Below, one piece after another: positions 48,439 through 59,356 of a DNA stretch of 64,000 bases (its first letter is position 1; each line of letters starts with the position of its first letter). Made by a program: the position numbers and the translations under genes. The notes beneath the pieces were generated by a model. That model had not been told where the DNA came from and did no database searches. It was given only the letters and a program-made list of their open reading frames with translations. This stretch comes from Pyrenophora tritici-repentis (taxonomy: Eukaryota; Ascomycota; Dothideomycetes; Pleosporales; Pleosporaceae). The stretch is taken from NCBI RefSeq assembly GCF_003171515.1, contig NC_089391.1, positions 2,852,001 to 2,916,000 of the forward strand, in the 5' to 3' direction.

Positions 48439-50345
48439 ATGGGGTTTATTGAACGGAACAAGGCGGCTCTGAACGACAAGGTCGCTGCGTCCTTTGTTGG
48501 CAGATACTTCCATCTCGATGGTTCAGGTCATGTATTTGGTCCCGAGGCATAGAAATGTCGTCATCTGCTGACATACGAAGGCCAATGCCATCAAGAATGC
48601 ACGATTCACCACTGAATTGCGGGCTGGTTTGACGACGTTTTTCACCATGGCCTACATCATCGCCGTAAATGTTAGCATGCCTCTGTCCAATTCAATTCGT
48701 CAATATTAGGTGCTCCTGGCTAATACAGCTACCAATTGCAGGCCTCAGTTCTCACTGACTCGGGTGCTACGTGTGTCTGTAAAGACCCTGTTGACCCAAC
48801 ATGCCTCAAGAACGAAGAATATTCTCTTTGCCTCCTTGAGATCAACCGCGACTTTATCACTGCAACTGCTGCAATCGCAGCGCTTGGATCATTCCTCATG
48901 GGCATGATGGCGAACCTGCCCGTTGCGCTTGCACCCGCCATGGGATTGAACGCCTATCTAGCATACCAGATGGTGGGTTTCCACGGCACCGGCCCAATCG
49001 ACTACCGTGTTGCTATGACTGCGGTATTTGTGGAAGGCTTCATCTTCGTTGCACTTTCGCTCGCTGGCATCCGTCAATGGCTCGCTCGCATCATCCCTGC
49101 TTCCATCAAGGTAGCCTGTGGCGCAGGAATTGGCCTCTTCCTCACCTTGATCGGCCTCTCCTACTCTGCTGGACTCGGTGCCATCACAGGGGCCAAAGCT
49201 ACCCCACTTGAGCTGGGAGGTTGCCCGTCTGAATACCTTGACCCGGAAACGGGTATGTGTCTTTCGCACAAGGCGACAAATCCCACCATGTGGCTCGGTT
49301 TCCTTGTTGGCGGTGTCTTCACTGCTCTGCTGATGACTTACAAAGTCCGTGGATCTATGATTGTAGGCATCGCACTGGTATCGTTCTTCTCTTGGCCTCG
49401 TGATACCTCCATTACATACTTCCCACGCACATTGGTAGGAGACAGTCGCTTCGATTTCTTCAAGAACGTAGTCGGTTTCCATCCTATCCAGAACACACTT
49501 CTGGCACAGAACTGGGATTTGTCCAATGTGGGAGGTCAGTTCATCTTGGCGGTCTTCACCATGCTTTATGTCGACATCCTCGACGCTACCGGTACTCTGT
49601 ACTCAATGGCTCGATTTTCCGGTGTCGTAGACCCTGATACTGGCGACTTTCCCCGCAGTACCCTCGCCTATAGCGCTGATGCCATCTCCATCTCTATCGG
49701 CTCCCTTTTTGGATCGTCCCCAGTGACTGCTTTCGTCGAGTCTGGTGTAAGTAATCACTCCGCCTTCGCACATATTGATATTAATATATATTACAGGCTG
49801 GTATCCAAGAAGGCGGTCGCACAGGTATAACAGCTATCACAACAGGCATATGCTTCTTCATCTCTCTCTTCTTTGCCCCTATATTTGCCTCCATTCCTCC
49901 CTGGGCTACGGGTGGTGCTCTCATACTAGTCGGATGCATGATGATGCGCGGTGTCCTGGCCATCAACTGGAACTACCCCGGTGACTCGATCCCAGCCTTC
50001 GTCACACTCATGTTTATGCCTTTCTCGTATTCCATCGCGTATGGTCTCATTGCTGGCATCATGTGCTACGCCATTATCAACACTACTACTTGGTTTCTTG
50101 CTACCATCTCTGGTGGACGCCTACTTCCTCCCGATTACGATAACAAGGAATACTGGAGCTGTAAGTTAATACTCTGTTGCAGAATTATGAAGATTTGACT
50201 AACATTTGCCACAGTCAGGTCAGATTCCCCACGCGCTCAGCCCTGGTTCATCCGGGCGTTGAAAGGCGACAAGCAGTTCTGGAGACCCCAGGATACCACT
50301 TCTTTCGAGCTAGAGTCTACTGAGACTCACCAGCCCAAGGCTTGA
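48439..50345 (+). CDS. azgA: AzgA-like adenine-guanine-hypoxanthine permease
   Basis: Five exons (48439-48531, 48581-48670, 48742-49746, 49797-50160, 50215-50345) give 560 aa, the usual size of Aspergillus AzgA. The NCS2/AzgA-family signatures are present: ELRAGLTTFFTMAYIIAVN in TM1, the fungal Cys-rich loop starting TDSGATCVC, NLPVALAPAMGLNAYLAYQM, VACGAGIGLFLTLIGL, ILDATGTLYSMARFSG, and the GSLFGSSPVTAFVESGAGIQ-EGGRTGIT block split by intron 3. It should be a plasma-membrane proton symporter for purines. The N-terminal MGFIERNKAALNDKVA to SFVGRYF segment is conserved in the family and fixes the start. Introns are 49-71 bp. A 594-base open frame on the same strand overlaps its first exon. 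Confidence 0.92.
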
Positions 50346-50595
50346 TAGATTGCGTTATTGCTCTTGCAAACGCTTTACTTATACTAATTTTGCGAGGTGG
50401 CCGAATTTTTCGCTTTGCAGTCATGGATGATACCACATAGATCTTAATTTCGTCACTACACGAACAAGCTTGCAGTTTTTCGATGCCATTTCTCTAGTCA
50501 TATACCAGATTATCAAACAGAACTTGTCTTGATATTATGTGATTATGAGTTCGTATCCTATATACTCCTTGCAACGTTACTAGTTGCCACAAACT

Positions 50596-51486
50596 CTATT
50601 CATAGAACACCAGACACCTAACCTCGATACTTTGCCTTCCAGGCGCATCCTTCGAAGTGTTGGGATCCGAAAATGCAGTATGCGGCGTCCGTACAGCCAG
50701 CCCCTTCTTCCCGTTGGGTTCCATTCCCTCACCATAGCTGTCAAAGCACTTGAGCAGCAGGACCTCTTCCAGTGTCATGTCCTTTACGTAATAAAACTTG
50801 TGCTTATCGTTGGGCGCCACAGCCATGGTCTCTCCCCTGACCTCGTACCCTTCCGTTGATGTATAGCTGTTGGGGTCAGGAAGGACCTCTTTGCCACGAT
50901 CATCAACGTCCACGGAGTCGGCGCGCTTGGGGTGCAACAGATCGGTGGCAACAAAGTCCGAAGGCGACGTCGTCCTCCAATCTATTACGGCGAGCGGGTG
51001 GTCTGACGCAGGGTTTTCGATCGGACGCCACACGTTGATGATTTGGTAGCGTCCCTTGATCAATTGCTCGGCTTCATGGGCGGGTAGATGTCGACGGACA
51101 CGGGCTTCTGCCGCACCAGGGGTCTGGTCGACATGGACTTGCTGAACTGGTTGGCGTGGAGAGTTCTTGTCTCTTCGGCGGATTGTGTGGTCGAAGATGA
51201 CGACTTTCTTGATTCCAGGGATTTTCTCACGAAGTAGAGCCTCAACCTCGGCATAGTAGCCTTGTTGTACTGCCTCCTCGTCTGTGAAAAGCTTTTCTTT
51301 TGCAGGATAGTTGTACACAGCGAAGCCGGAGTTATCAGTGTTGAAGTCGGCTTCCTGGCCTCGCAGGTTGTGGACGGATCGTTCGTACCATTTCTGAGTA
51401 AAGCTGACACCAGGACCGTCAACCTTGTTCCAAGGCTTTCCCGTGTAGGATGTTGTGTCGATGTGAGAGAAACTTGCGGTAGTCAT
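50596..51486 (-). CDS. CmcJ/AsaB-like oxidoreductase (GA4-desaturase-type family)
   Basis: A single exon encodes 296 aa, typical of this fungal family (7-alpha-cephem-methoxylase P8 chain related, AsaB, NvfI). The first half begins with a conserved FNTDNSGFAVYNYPAKEKLF segment. An HVDQTP motif supplies His and Asp ligands in the expected context after VVIFDHTIRRRD, and RYQIINVWRPIENP with HPLAVIDWRT follows. The C-terminal half contains KFYYVKDMTLEEVLLLKCFD and ends near the conserved HTAF. Members include Fe(II)/2-oxoglutarate-type enzymes of secondary metabolism and many proteins of unknown substrate. No biosynthetic core gene is nearby, so a role in a cluster is not indicated. The start is ATG 51486; an upstream in-frame non-ATG codon at 51519 is rejected. 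Confidence 0.82.
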   Translation of the reverse strand: MTTASFSHIDTTSYTGKPWNKVDGPGVSFTQKWYERSVHNLRGQEADFNTDNSGFAVYNYPAKEKLFTDEEAVQQGYYAEVEALLREKIPGIKKVVIFDHTIRRRDKNSPRQPVQQVHVDQTPGAAEARVRRHLPAHEAEQLIKGRYQIINVWRPIENPASDHPLAVIDWRTTSPSDFVATDLLHPKRADSVDVDDRGKEVLPDPNSYTSTEGYEVRGETMAVAPNDKHKFYYVKDMTLEEVLLLKCFDSYGEGMEPNGKKGLAVRTPHTAFSDPNTSKDAPGRQSIEVRCLVFYE

Positions 51487-51880
51487 GTTCGCTGAGTGAA
51501 ATTGGAGCTGCCAAGGCAAGCCTTGAGCCGGATCTGATGATGTTTATGTATGCTCTGTTGCTGCTTAGAAATGGTAGATGACGCCATATTCATCTTTGGC
51601 CGATGTGCTCGCAATGTGGCCAATCAGAATCGATCAAGATTTGAAATGTACAAAAGGTTGCGGAATTTGGTGGCAAAAGTCCAGGCGAGATTTGCTTAGT
51701 AAGCAGCTATGCGGACACTCCCGAGCTCCGATTGGCTAGCAGCTCTTCCCCGCAGCTCAACTTCAACATGTGCCGTCATTGTCCGATGACACACTTCATT
51801 CCAGCTTCTCTGTTTCTTTTTGCATCTAGATTATTCACGGAATATATTCCATGGGATAAATTGAGCCTCGATTTCCAACA
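51487..51880. promoter_or_regulatory. Divergent promoter region between the CmcJ-like and F-box genes
   Basis: This 394-bp AT-rich spacer must serve both genes. No specific operator was recognised. Confidence 0.4.
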
Positions 51881-52882
51881 ATGCCACGTCACGTTGTAAG
51901 TGACGACGATGAGCCACTCGAGGACAAGACGGCAGCTTTGCCGCTCAGGAACAAGAAGACGGAGCGCATGAAGCGCAAGAATGTGACAAGACAGCAGAAA
52001 CGCGATGCCATTGTCAACATAACAAAGTTACCCACGGAGCTCATCCTCGAAAGCCTCAAATATCTCCGCCCTCGCGATGTCCACAACTTCAGCTTCGTCA
52101 ATCGCCGCTTCTACAGCCTTGTCGAGGCACATGCCAATGTCATTGGCGATGCCATCATTGCAGGTCGCTACAGTCTCCTCTTCAAATGCCTTCCGACACC
52201 CAAGCTGCTCGCGGATGTGGATCCCACAGTACAGGCCCTGTTGGTAGATCCAGCTCGCCAGAAACAACTCAGTATCCACAATCGCCCATACCAACACATC
52301 CAGTCGCCCGACCCACACCAACTATGCACCTGTCTAACGTGTATATTAACTTGGAATAATTTGGGTCTTGTGCTTGACTTTGCGCATTGGCAGCAGCACC
52401 TTGATAGCGGCACACCGATACCTATAATCCCGCGAGGGGAGGCACCAGAATGGAATAAAGAGCTTGTAGCACGGAACGCTCGTATAGCACGCAAAGCCAT
52501 CGAGAACTCTTTATGGCACGCCTCTATCCTGGACCTACATCTCGAAAGTACCGTACGGTCTATACGAAGACACTCGAAGAACAGGGGTAATAAGCGTGTG
52601 CATGTTGAGATGACCGAGGCTGAGGTCGCCACTGAGACCGATGCATTTCTGTCTAAACATGGGCCGCCGAGCTTAGAGTTTCCTTACCAGCGCGATGAAT
52701 ACTACATGCTGTACGTAGAGATACTACTCTGCATGCAAAAAAGAAACATTGCTGACCAAGAACATAGTGAAGCGTATCTTCCAAACCGTTGGTGGAGGAA
52801 GACTGAAAAATACTGGTTCTATACGATAGCGGGTCAACACGAGCGTGATCTAGATCTTATTCAAAGATTTGCTAAAAGGTAA
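51881..52882 (+). CDS. F-box domain protein
   Basis: The frame encodes up to 333 aa. A basic N-terminus is followed by an F-box at about 46-85: ITKLPTELILESLKYLRPRD, then VHNFSFVNRRFYSLV. It is the substrate-recognition type of SCF ubiquitin ligase subunit; the substrate-binding C-terminus (QLCTCLTCILTWNNLGLVLD, with a CxCxxC pattern) has no recognised repeat. Bases 52711-52767 look like an optional 57-bp intron (GTACGT donor, GCTGAC branch-like motif, CATAG acceptor). Removing it keeps the frame and gives 314 aa, so both forms are possible. The last codons may also be replaced by a short second exon, since the end carries a GTAATA donor-like site at 52879. Confidence 0.82.
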   Translation: MPRHVVSDDDEPLEDKTAALPLRNKKTERMKRKNVTRQQKRDAIVNITKLPTELILESLKYLRPRDVHNFSFVNRRFYSLVEAHANVIGDAIIAGRYSLLFKCLPTPKLLADVDPTVQALLVDPARQKQLSIHNRPYQHIQSPDPHQLCTCLTCILTWNNLGLVLDFAHWQQHLDSGTPIPIIPRGEAPEWNKELVARNARIARKAIENSLWHASILDLHLESTVRSIRRHSKNRGNKRVHVEMTEAEVATETDAFLSKHGPPSLEFPYQRDEYYMLYVEILLCMQKRNIADQEHSEAYLPNRWWRKTEKYWFYTIAGQHERDLDLIQRFAKR

Positions 52883-54342
52883 TACCGCCTCGTTCCCTGC
52901 CGTACATCTTCATCTAGGCTTCTGCCTTGGTGTACAGTATAGATGAATAAGGAATCGTTTGGACGATACACAGAAGAGGTTTATAATTACTCATATCCTT
53001 ACAGTGACCAACTTTCGCTCCTCAACCATGCCATGGCGTCCATCGATGCCGATAATTGGATGACAGATGTCCTGGACTACAAGACTTACATGGCGCCTTG
53101 TTCATCAACTCAATCTGGTGCTTCGACGCGTACGTTTAATTATTATGCTGCTATTGTTTGATTGAAGTGAGAGCGTACTTTCTTGGGATTCAATTCCATG
53201 TCCAGTTTGTTGTATCTATCTGGCAGTGTGGCGTTCTTTTTTGACATGGCAGTAACTACAGAAAGCCCAACATGAAGTGAGAAAGTTCAGGTTCGATTAT
53301 ATAATCTCCGAAGATTGCCTTGATTGATAAACCTTAGCGTCTTGAGATGTCACATGCCATCCCCACTAGTAGGTCTTGTACTCTAGTCGTCTCACTAACG
53401 TTTCTTCTTCTCCCCTCCATCTCTACACTCAACCAGACATACCACGTCCGCCACGTCTTCATACTGCAATACAAGATGCATCTCAACAATCAAACACTGT
53501 ACCCTGATGCTAAGAGGTCAACATCTGCGTTATCGACTGCACTACTAGTGTTAACCCAACATCCTCCTCTGCATACCCACTTGACCACTACACCACACAA
53601 ACAAACAATCCACCACCCCATCACCCAGACAACCTACAGTAATCCACGGATAAACAAGCCAGTTAGCCCACAACCTCGGCTTCCACGGCTTCCACGGCAC
53701 ACCAACCCCACGCCGTGGGCCAAACAAAACAAAACAGCCCCCTCAAAGTAAGGAACAAGAAAAACAACCGCATGCGTATGTGTGTTCGTTTTTTCTTTGC
53801 TCGTTTGTATGCATATGTGGCATGGCTACCTACCGAGTATGCAGACAGTTCACGTGCATATGCATATGCGTATGCATGCGGCAGTATGCGAGGCATATCA
53901 TCTCGCGCATTTTCCCCCTCAGCGCCCCAGTTTACTTTTTCTCGGCTGTACCTAGTAGAGAACGGATGTACTAGTGTTTCGCTTCACAGAACTGCAATAG
54001 ATTGGGGAGACAGGATGGGAGAGAGGGGGGGTATGAATGCATGAGGTAAGTGGCGGTGTGGGGGTGGGGTGATGTGGCAATCCAGAAAGAGGGTCGGATG
54101 GGGGAAAATGCCTTGTTTGTGTGCTTTGGTTTGGTGACAGAAGTGGAATGTGGGTTTGGTTAGCGGGGGTTGTGTTGGTCGATACGAGAAGCCTGAATGA
54201 GACAAGCATGGAGAGACTATGCCTGAAAGAGAGGGTATCGTGTTTCCTTAACCGGTAAGGGACGGCTCAACAAAGGTATGTCTACAAATGAGGGTCCTCT
54301 TTTTGTGAGCTTGGCAACAGCTTCACTTCTTCATGGCCGAGG
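52883..54342. other. Gene-poor region with CT-rich and simple-sequence stretches
   Basis: The small open frame 52943-53161 has no clean splice to the F-box gene. CT/CA-rich sequence at 53,400-53,740 and a GT/GA-rich stretch at 54,010-54,200 look low-complexity. No gene was recognised. Confidence 0.4.
53855..53899. repeat. GCATAT/GCGTAT palindromic simple repeat
   Basis: Alternating purine-pyrimidine hexamers (GCATATGCATATGCGTATGC, then more) form overlapping palindromes of the NdeI/SphI type. Related GCATATG words occur within 100 bp upstream. Confidence 0.7.
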
Positions 54343-55312
54343 TTAACACATCTCCATCTCATCCCCCACAGCGGCAGCAGCGGCAGCAGCAGCAGCTCTC
54401 TGCTCTCTGATCTCGGCCTTCTTTTTCCTCCTAGATGCCCTGATAGCGTTCTTGCCGGCGCCAGACTCGCGCAATTTGAGGTACTTGTCCAGCGGCAAAC
54501 CTCTCCTCTCGGCAGCCTTAGCCTGCGCCTGAAGCGTCTTGTCTTCCCCGATATCTTTCATGGTCGGGTTAGCCAGATTCCTCTCTTTGCGAGCCTGCAT
54601 CTTGGCGAGATTCTGACGAGTGCGTTTGCCTGCATGTGTATTAGCAAGGTATGCAGTTCTCGGCCTTACGGGCATTATCACATGGGAAAAGGGTGAGACT
54701 ACCATGGGGATGCGGTGAGGAGAGGGGAAAGTGTACTTACTCATCTTTTTTCCTGCAGGTTCAGGATCCAGCGCCATGCTCTGATCGCCGCATGGTGGCT
54801 GAGCCGAGTCTGCACTGCGTGTCAATTTGGCCCGTCATGAGTAACTGACATGAAAAAGCAAAACCATGTGCTGCAGGTAGCCTAGATGGAACCGCCACTT
54901 GAGTGACATGAAATACTTGACAGCGACAGTGTAGGGAATCCCACTATTCTATTCCTAATAAGTGTATCTGGCGCCTACAGTAACTTTTGCACACTAGGGT
55001 ATCGTATTTCATGTCACTCAGGTGCCGCTAAGGTCCGGCGCGTGACGTACCGGTTTGCGGTTTGGGATCGGCGCTGTTTGCCGAAAAGGCATCACCTAGG
55101 ACGTCGACTAGTTCGTCTGCCAGTGCGCCCATTTTGCGTCGTTCCTTTTGCTTCTTTTTCTTCGACTTTGGCGCGGGTACCGGTCCCTGACCGTTGGTTC
55201 GCGATGGCGAGAGGCTCCGCCGGCTGGCTTGTGATTGGTCGCTGTCGCTTGCATCTGAAAATTGTTGCTCGTCGCCCAGCCTGAAACCAGTGTTTGCTAT
55301 TGTTGTTGACAT
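54343..55312 (-). CDS. Small basic protein of unknown function
   Basis: Three exons (55312-55051, 54809-54741, 54629-54343) give 205 aa. The N-terminus is acidic and Ser/Gln-rich, then comes a strongly basic patch (PKSKKKKQKERRKMGALADE), a second exon that is Pro/Asp-rich, and a C-terminal basic helical region (MSKRTRQNLAKMQARKERNL and RASRRKKKAEIREQR) ending in an Ala run and acidic residues. The lysine/arginine-rich helices recall nucleolar or ribosome-assembly proteins, but I cannot name a family. The first intron is 241 bp and contains an inverted-repeat element. The acceptor TGCAG at 54810 was chosen because it keeps the frame through the second exon. An ATG at 55456 in frame is a possible longer start. 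Confidence 0.7.
54893..55027 (-). mobile_element. Short inverted-repeat (MITE-like) element, copy 2, inside an intron
   Basis: The 24-bp terminal inverted repeats match at 22 positions, with core GAGTGACATGAAATAC at both ends. The 135-bp element lies entirely inside the first intron of the small basic protein gene. It aligns with the element at 6881-6997 over its whole length and in the same orientation relative to host-gene transcription. No open reading frame and no certain target-site duplication were seen. Confidence 0.8.
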
Positions 55313-55834
55313 GGCGGGCTGTCTGTCTGCAAGGGCGAAGCGGGCGTCAGTTTTATATGAGGACTGGCTGGGTAGGGTAGCGGAGCAAGTGCAAAAGTGT
55401 TGGACTAGAAATTGGAAAAGGCAAGAGGCAAGGGCTCGGTCGGCAAAACATTTCACCGGCGCATGTAGTTGGTCGGCCAGTGTGTATTATCGAGTACCAA
55501 ATGTTGCGTCGCGTTCATGCGCTCTATGATCTACTTCGTTTTCCGGCTTTTGAAGAGTATAAATGTTAAATGCTATGCACAATGCCGCCCAAGCATACGA
55601 AGCAAAAAAGTATAGATGCGAAGGAATGTCGGCCTAAAAGTGTAAAGACGTAAGCCCCGCAGGGTAGATGAGAAGAAGTTGGGAATGAAGGAAGGAAATT
55701 CGTGAATCATGAATGCATGCCCAAGCACGTCTCGGCGGCCAACCTGGCCAGTCCACTTGCGCCCAACTCCAATGCCAAAGCCCTGTCTAGCTTCTTGATG
55801 TCAACTCCGGCCCAAGCAAATGAATGTTACGCTG
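55313..55834. other. Intergenic region between two minus-strand genes
   Basis: This is the promoter region of the small basic protein gene and the 3' flank of the next one. No gene was recognised. Confidence 0.4.
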
Positions 55835-56653
55835 TCACTCGTCGTCGTCGACAAAGATACCCCAGAATAGCACTTCCTCGTTCTCGCGTCCGCACAGGTT
55901 ACCACCGTAGATGTCTGCGCACATTTCAATGGGCACCTCGAGCTTGATGCAGCCGTTGCCGAGAAAGGTGAAGAGCAGCCACGAGTCGAATTCGGGAAAG
56001 CCCGGGTCCTCGGGCTTCCTGCTGAGTATGCCGCAGTTCCGTAAAGAGGGGGTGGTGGGCAGACGGAACGTGTGGTAGGGCAATGTCTCCATGGAGTCGG
56101 CGACGAAGAAGGAGTCGTTGAGGGCGAGCTCGACGGTGACCCAGGGTGACTGGGGCGAGGAGGTCTCGGGCAGGGGACTGGGCGGCGAGTTTTTGTGAAA
56201 GCGCAGGGTGCCGAAGCGCAGGTCGGTGGGCTCGCCCAGGAGATCAAACAGCTCGCTCGAGTAGAGGCGGAAGTAGCCATTGTGCAGACTGCCCAGGTGC
56301 TCGTCGCCATCTTGGTCGTCGTCGTCGGTGTCGGTGTCGGGGCTCAGTGACAAGTTTTGCAGCTGGTCCTCTACGCGCTTGCCCTCGGATTCGGCGGCAT
56401 TCAGGGACCGACGGATGTACTTTGGTGTGTACTTGCTACTGAGGTCGGAGATGGCCAGCCTGCAGGCCTCACGATGGACGTGTTCCGGGCGGTGGTCCTT
56501 GTGCTCGCCGTCCTCAAGAGAACGCAGCAAACCCTCCTCAAAAGTCTTGACCAGCTCCTCAAATTCGCGCATCATGCGGGCCAGGGGCGACGAGGGGTCT
56601 GGTGGGGACGCCTTCGCAGCGCGGCCAAGTGCATCGCTCTTCAGGGCGGCCAT
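55835..56653 (-). CDS. Conserved hypothetical protein with acidic C-terminus
   Basis: A single exon encodes 272 aa. An N-terminal helical region (MMREFEELVKTFEEGLLRSL, then an ACRLAISDLSSKYTPKYIRR segment) is followed by an acidic linker (DTDTDDDDQDGDEHL). A beta-rich C-terminal half follows, with ELALNDSFFVADSMETLPYH and FDSWLLFTFLGNGCIKLEVP; the last visible feature is EVLFWGIFVDDDE. The first in-frame ATG is at 56653; the longer frame upstream starts with TTG only. I do not recognise a family. Confidence 0.72.
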   Translation of the reverse strand: MAALKSDALGRAAKASPPDPSSPLARMMREFEELVKTFEEGLLRSLEDGEHKDHRPEHVHREACRLAISDLSSKYTPKYIRRSLNAAESEGKRVEDQLQNLSLSPDTDTDDDDQDGDEHLGSLHNGYFRLYSSELFDLLGEPTDLRFGTLRFHKNSPPSPLPETSSPQSPWVTVELALNDSFFVADSMETLPYHTFRLPTTPSLRNCGILSRKPEDPGFPEFDSWLLFTFLGNGCIKLEVPIEMCADIYGGNLCGRENEEVLFWGIFVDDDE

Positions 56654-59356
56654 TGGGTTTGGCCGTGGCCACTTTGGGGCGTCGCGGCGAGGGTGCGTGT
56701 TCGGCGGTGGATTGGTCGGCAACGAGGCTGTCGTGAGGGGGTGTGGGCTCGGCTGGTGCAGTGCCGGCTCAGTGGGCAGTGTGGGCGGTGGGCGGTCGAC
56801 AGCGGGTGGTGGGCAGCGTCGACGGCTTGAGGTGGTGATATGGGGGTTCGGCCGTTAGTCGTCAAAAGCGCAAAACAACAACAACAGAGCAGTCGCAACT
56901 GCTATACGGGCATCAGGGGACAAGAAGCGTCCGGACTCGAGAGCGCCCGAAGGTTTTTGTCGCGGGACAATCACGCCAAGACACATGCTGGTTTATGTAT
57001 CAATGCCTCCCTCTTCCAGCCCACCGGCCTGCGCTACTGCATCCCCGGCCAATGAGGCCCTGGCCGACGAGACCACGGGCGATGCGCGCGAGGGGAGGGG
57101 GTGTGGAAGGCTCTCTGCCTCTTTGGCAGTGCGACGCCCTGGTCTTTCTCGTGATACTTGGGGCTACAGCGGTTAAACGTCGCCATACCACCACGCGCGA
57201 GCGCTAATCGTTGCTTCTTTGCTCAACACTCGCCCGGACGAGTATGCGTTTCGCTTGAGCCAGACTCGGCCTACTGAGCCAGGCCGTCGCTCGTCTTGGT
57301 GCACGCAGCGTGCCATGCTGTCGGTACCCAATCCTACCTCTTTACCAACCGGGCCGGATAAAATATACTGGGGCGGCCCGATGAGACGAGACACAGACTG
57401 GTGATGGCCACCACCTAGCCCCCCAGCACCATCAGCCCTCAGCGGCTGGCAGTGCCGCCGTCGGCATGCCAGACATGCCATTGCACATGACATGAGCGAT
57501 ATCACATATCACACCTCGCGCCCCATCGACAGACGCGCGCGCCCACACGTCCCAAGAACTGTTCACTGTCGACTGTGACTGCGACGGTAATTGGCGCGTC
57601 GATCACGCTTCCTGCATCGCCACTTCCTCGGGCTTCACCTCGCTCCTCCCTGTCCGCCATTGGCTCCTTCCTGCTCTCCCCCCGCTTGTGATTGGCCACG
57701 CTCCACCTGCGTCGATCGCATCGCCACTTCCTCGAGCTTCCCTTTTCTACCGCAGCGCCTCACGTCCTTCCCACTTCCCACCTCTCTCCCCAGTCTTTTC
57801 CCCGTCAGCAGCTGATCAAACCCTCGTTTTTCGCTGACCACCGTTGCCATACATCCTTGTCTGTCAGCCTGCCTCAGCTTCCAGACCGCCACCCCATGGA
57901 CCTGAACCTTGACTCTTCACTACGCGTTACTCGCAGCAAGCCCGCCTGTTGTCTTGGCTTCGTACGGCATGTCGGTAGTCTGTACCTGCTTTGGCGCCGC
58001 CTGCATGTCGTCAGGTAGCATAATTATACTCGCCCTTTCTTGCAACCTCATGTCTTGTCTTGTGCCTTCCATCGCAGCCTCTTCACATGAACTGCACCCT
58101 ACGTCACTGCTGACAGACTCCACTGAAGGATTTCATGCGCAGCGGTCAAGCCCTTAAGTCAACCCCCACGCTGATGAATACTCCGTACTGCGCCTGCATG
58201 CAAGTCGATGCTTCCACGACCTTGCACAGTCTCAAAACAGGACCTCAGTCACTGCTTACAGTCAGATGGAACCTCCATAGTGTGCACCAATATATCCAGC
58301 TCAACTCATGCACCACTCTGTCACAAACTTGTAAGCCTACCGCGGCTCTTAGCCTGGCTCTTAGCTCATCGACCCCACGTTCAACCCGATCGGCCGGTGA
58401 CGGCTCTTTCATGCTGTGCTCGTCTGTGACCATTACCGACAGACTTATCAAGTGCTATCTGCCGACCGTTACGGTCTCCGTGGGTTCATAATAATAGCGA
58501 CGATTACGCAAACCCTCACCGTGTCTGGGTCTGTACGACCGGACTTAGTCATGACGTACAACACACTAGCACTTCAGGCCGTCAGGTGTAACCAGATGAC
58601 TACCGTCGTTCTGGTCCGTAACTACACATGTGTGACAGACCTGGATCAGTTCGGTAGAGAGGACCTAGAACTCCTCGGCGCCAACCTCGTAGGCGACATT
58701 GCCAAATCGTCTTTCGCCTGCGCTCTTATCTCCCTCCCTGTGAGTTTAGATACATTGTTCAAGACCAACGAACAAACGTCTTTCGTTAGTAATTTCTAGC
58801 ATTATTCAAGCTTGTTCTCGTCCTTCCGCATCTGCAGTCCAGCATCCCAGACTCATTCAAGTCTCCGTTCAACTCGTGTCACGTGCAGATTATTGCAGGC
58901 TATTGTCTCTTAACGTCATTCAACTCTCCTACCTATATACTTATTGCTTTGTGACCATTAAAAACCGAATCTCTCGAACACGCAGTCTCTACCTGTATAA
59001 AAGTCTACTCAATATGAGTATCTTCATCTGCAGGCCGAGACCGCATTGCGATAGAAACAACTACAAACAGCTCACATGTCGCCATGTGTCAAGCGTAGGT
59101 GTATAAAAAGGGCCGCTAAAATCTGTTTGCTTGCATCTCACAGGCGAGAGCGCACTGGTGAAAGTGAAAGAGCAGTCTGAAAACTGCGCACAAGCGCGCT
59201 TTCTCTGTTGCGTGATTGCCCACTAATTACATATTGCACGCATTTCCTTTTCTTCCTCCTTCCTTCTCCAGTAGAGACTACGTCGGGTTCGCTCAATTTT
59301 TTTGTCTACTCAATCTCCACAATCACACGTGCTTTCTCAAAGGCTCATCCCCCCAA
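56654..59356. other. Gene-poor region upstream of the coiled-coil gene
   Basis: Pyrimidine-rich sequence at 57,600-57,870 precedes ATG 57896 (MDLNLDSSLRVTRSKPACCL, 41 codons), which could start a small gene. An open frame at 58,416-58,799 contains TDLDQFGREDLELLGANLVG and reaches a GTGAGT donor. Neither could be extended into a convincing gene. GCATCGCCACTTCCTCG occurs exactly at 57614-57630 and 57718-57734. Confidence 0.4.
59102..59108 (+). promoter_or_regulatory. TATA box candidate
   Basis: TATAAAA lies 249 bp upstream of the ATG at 59357, with a CT-rich tract (about 59,240-59,275) between them. This is a common layout of strong ascomycete promoters. Confidence 0.5.

Noticed and set aside
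52943..53161. 73-codon frame as a second exon of the F-box gene
   Set aside because: No acceptor upstream joins the 52879 donor in this frame without a stop; the matching phases end after a few codons.
53285..53310. GGTTCGATTAT as a tRNA B box
   Set aside because: It departs from the GGTTCGANTCC consensus, and no A box or cloverleaf could be found around it.
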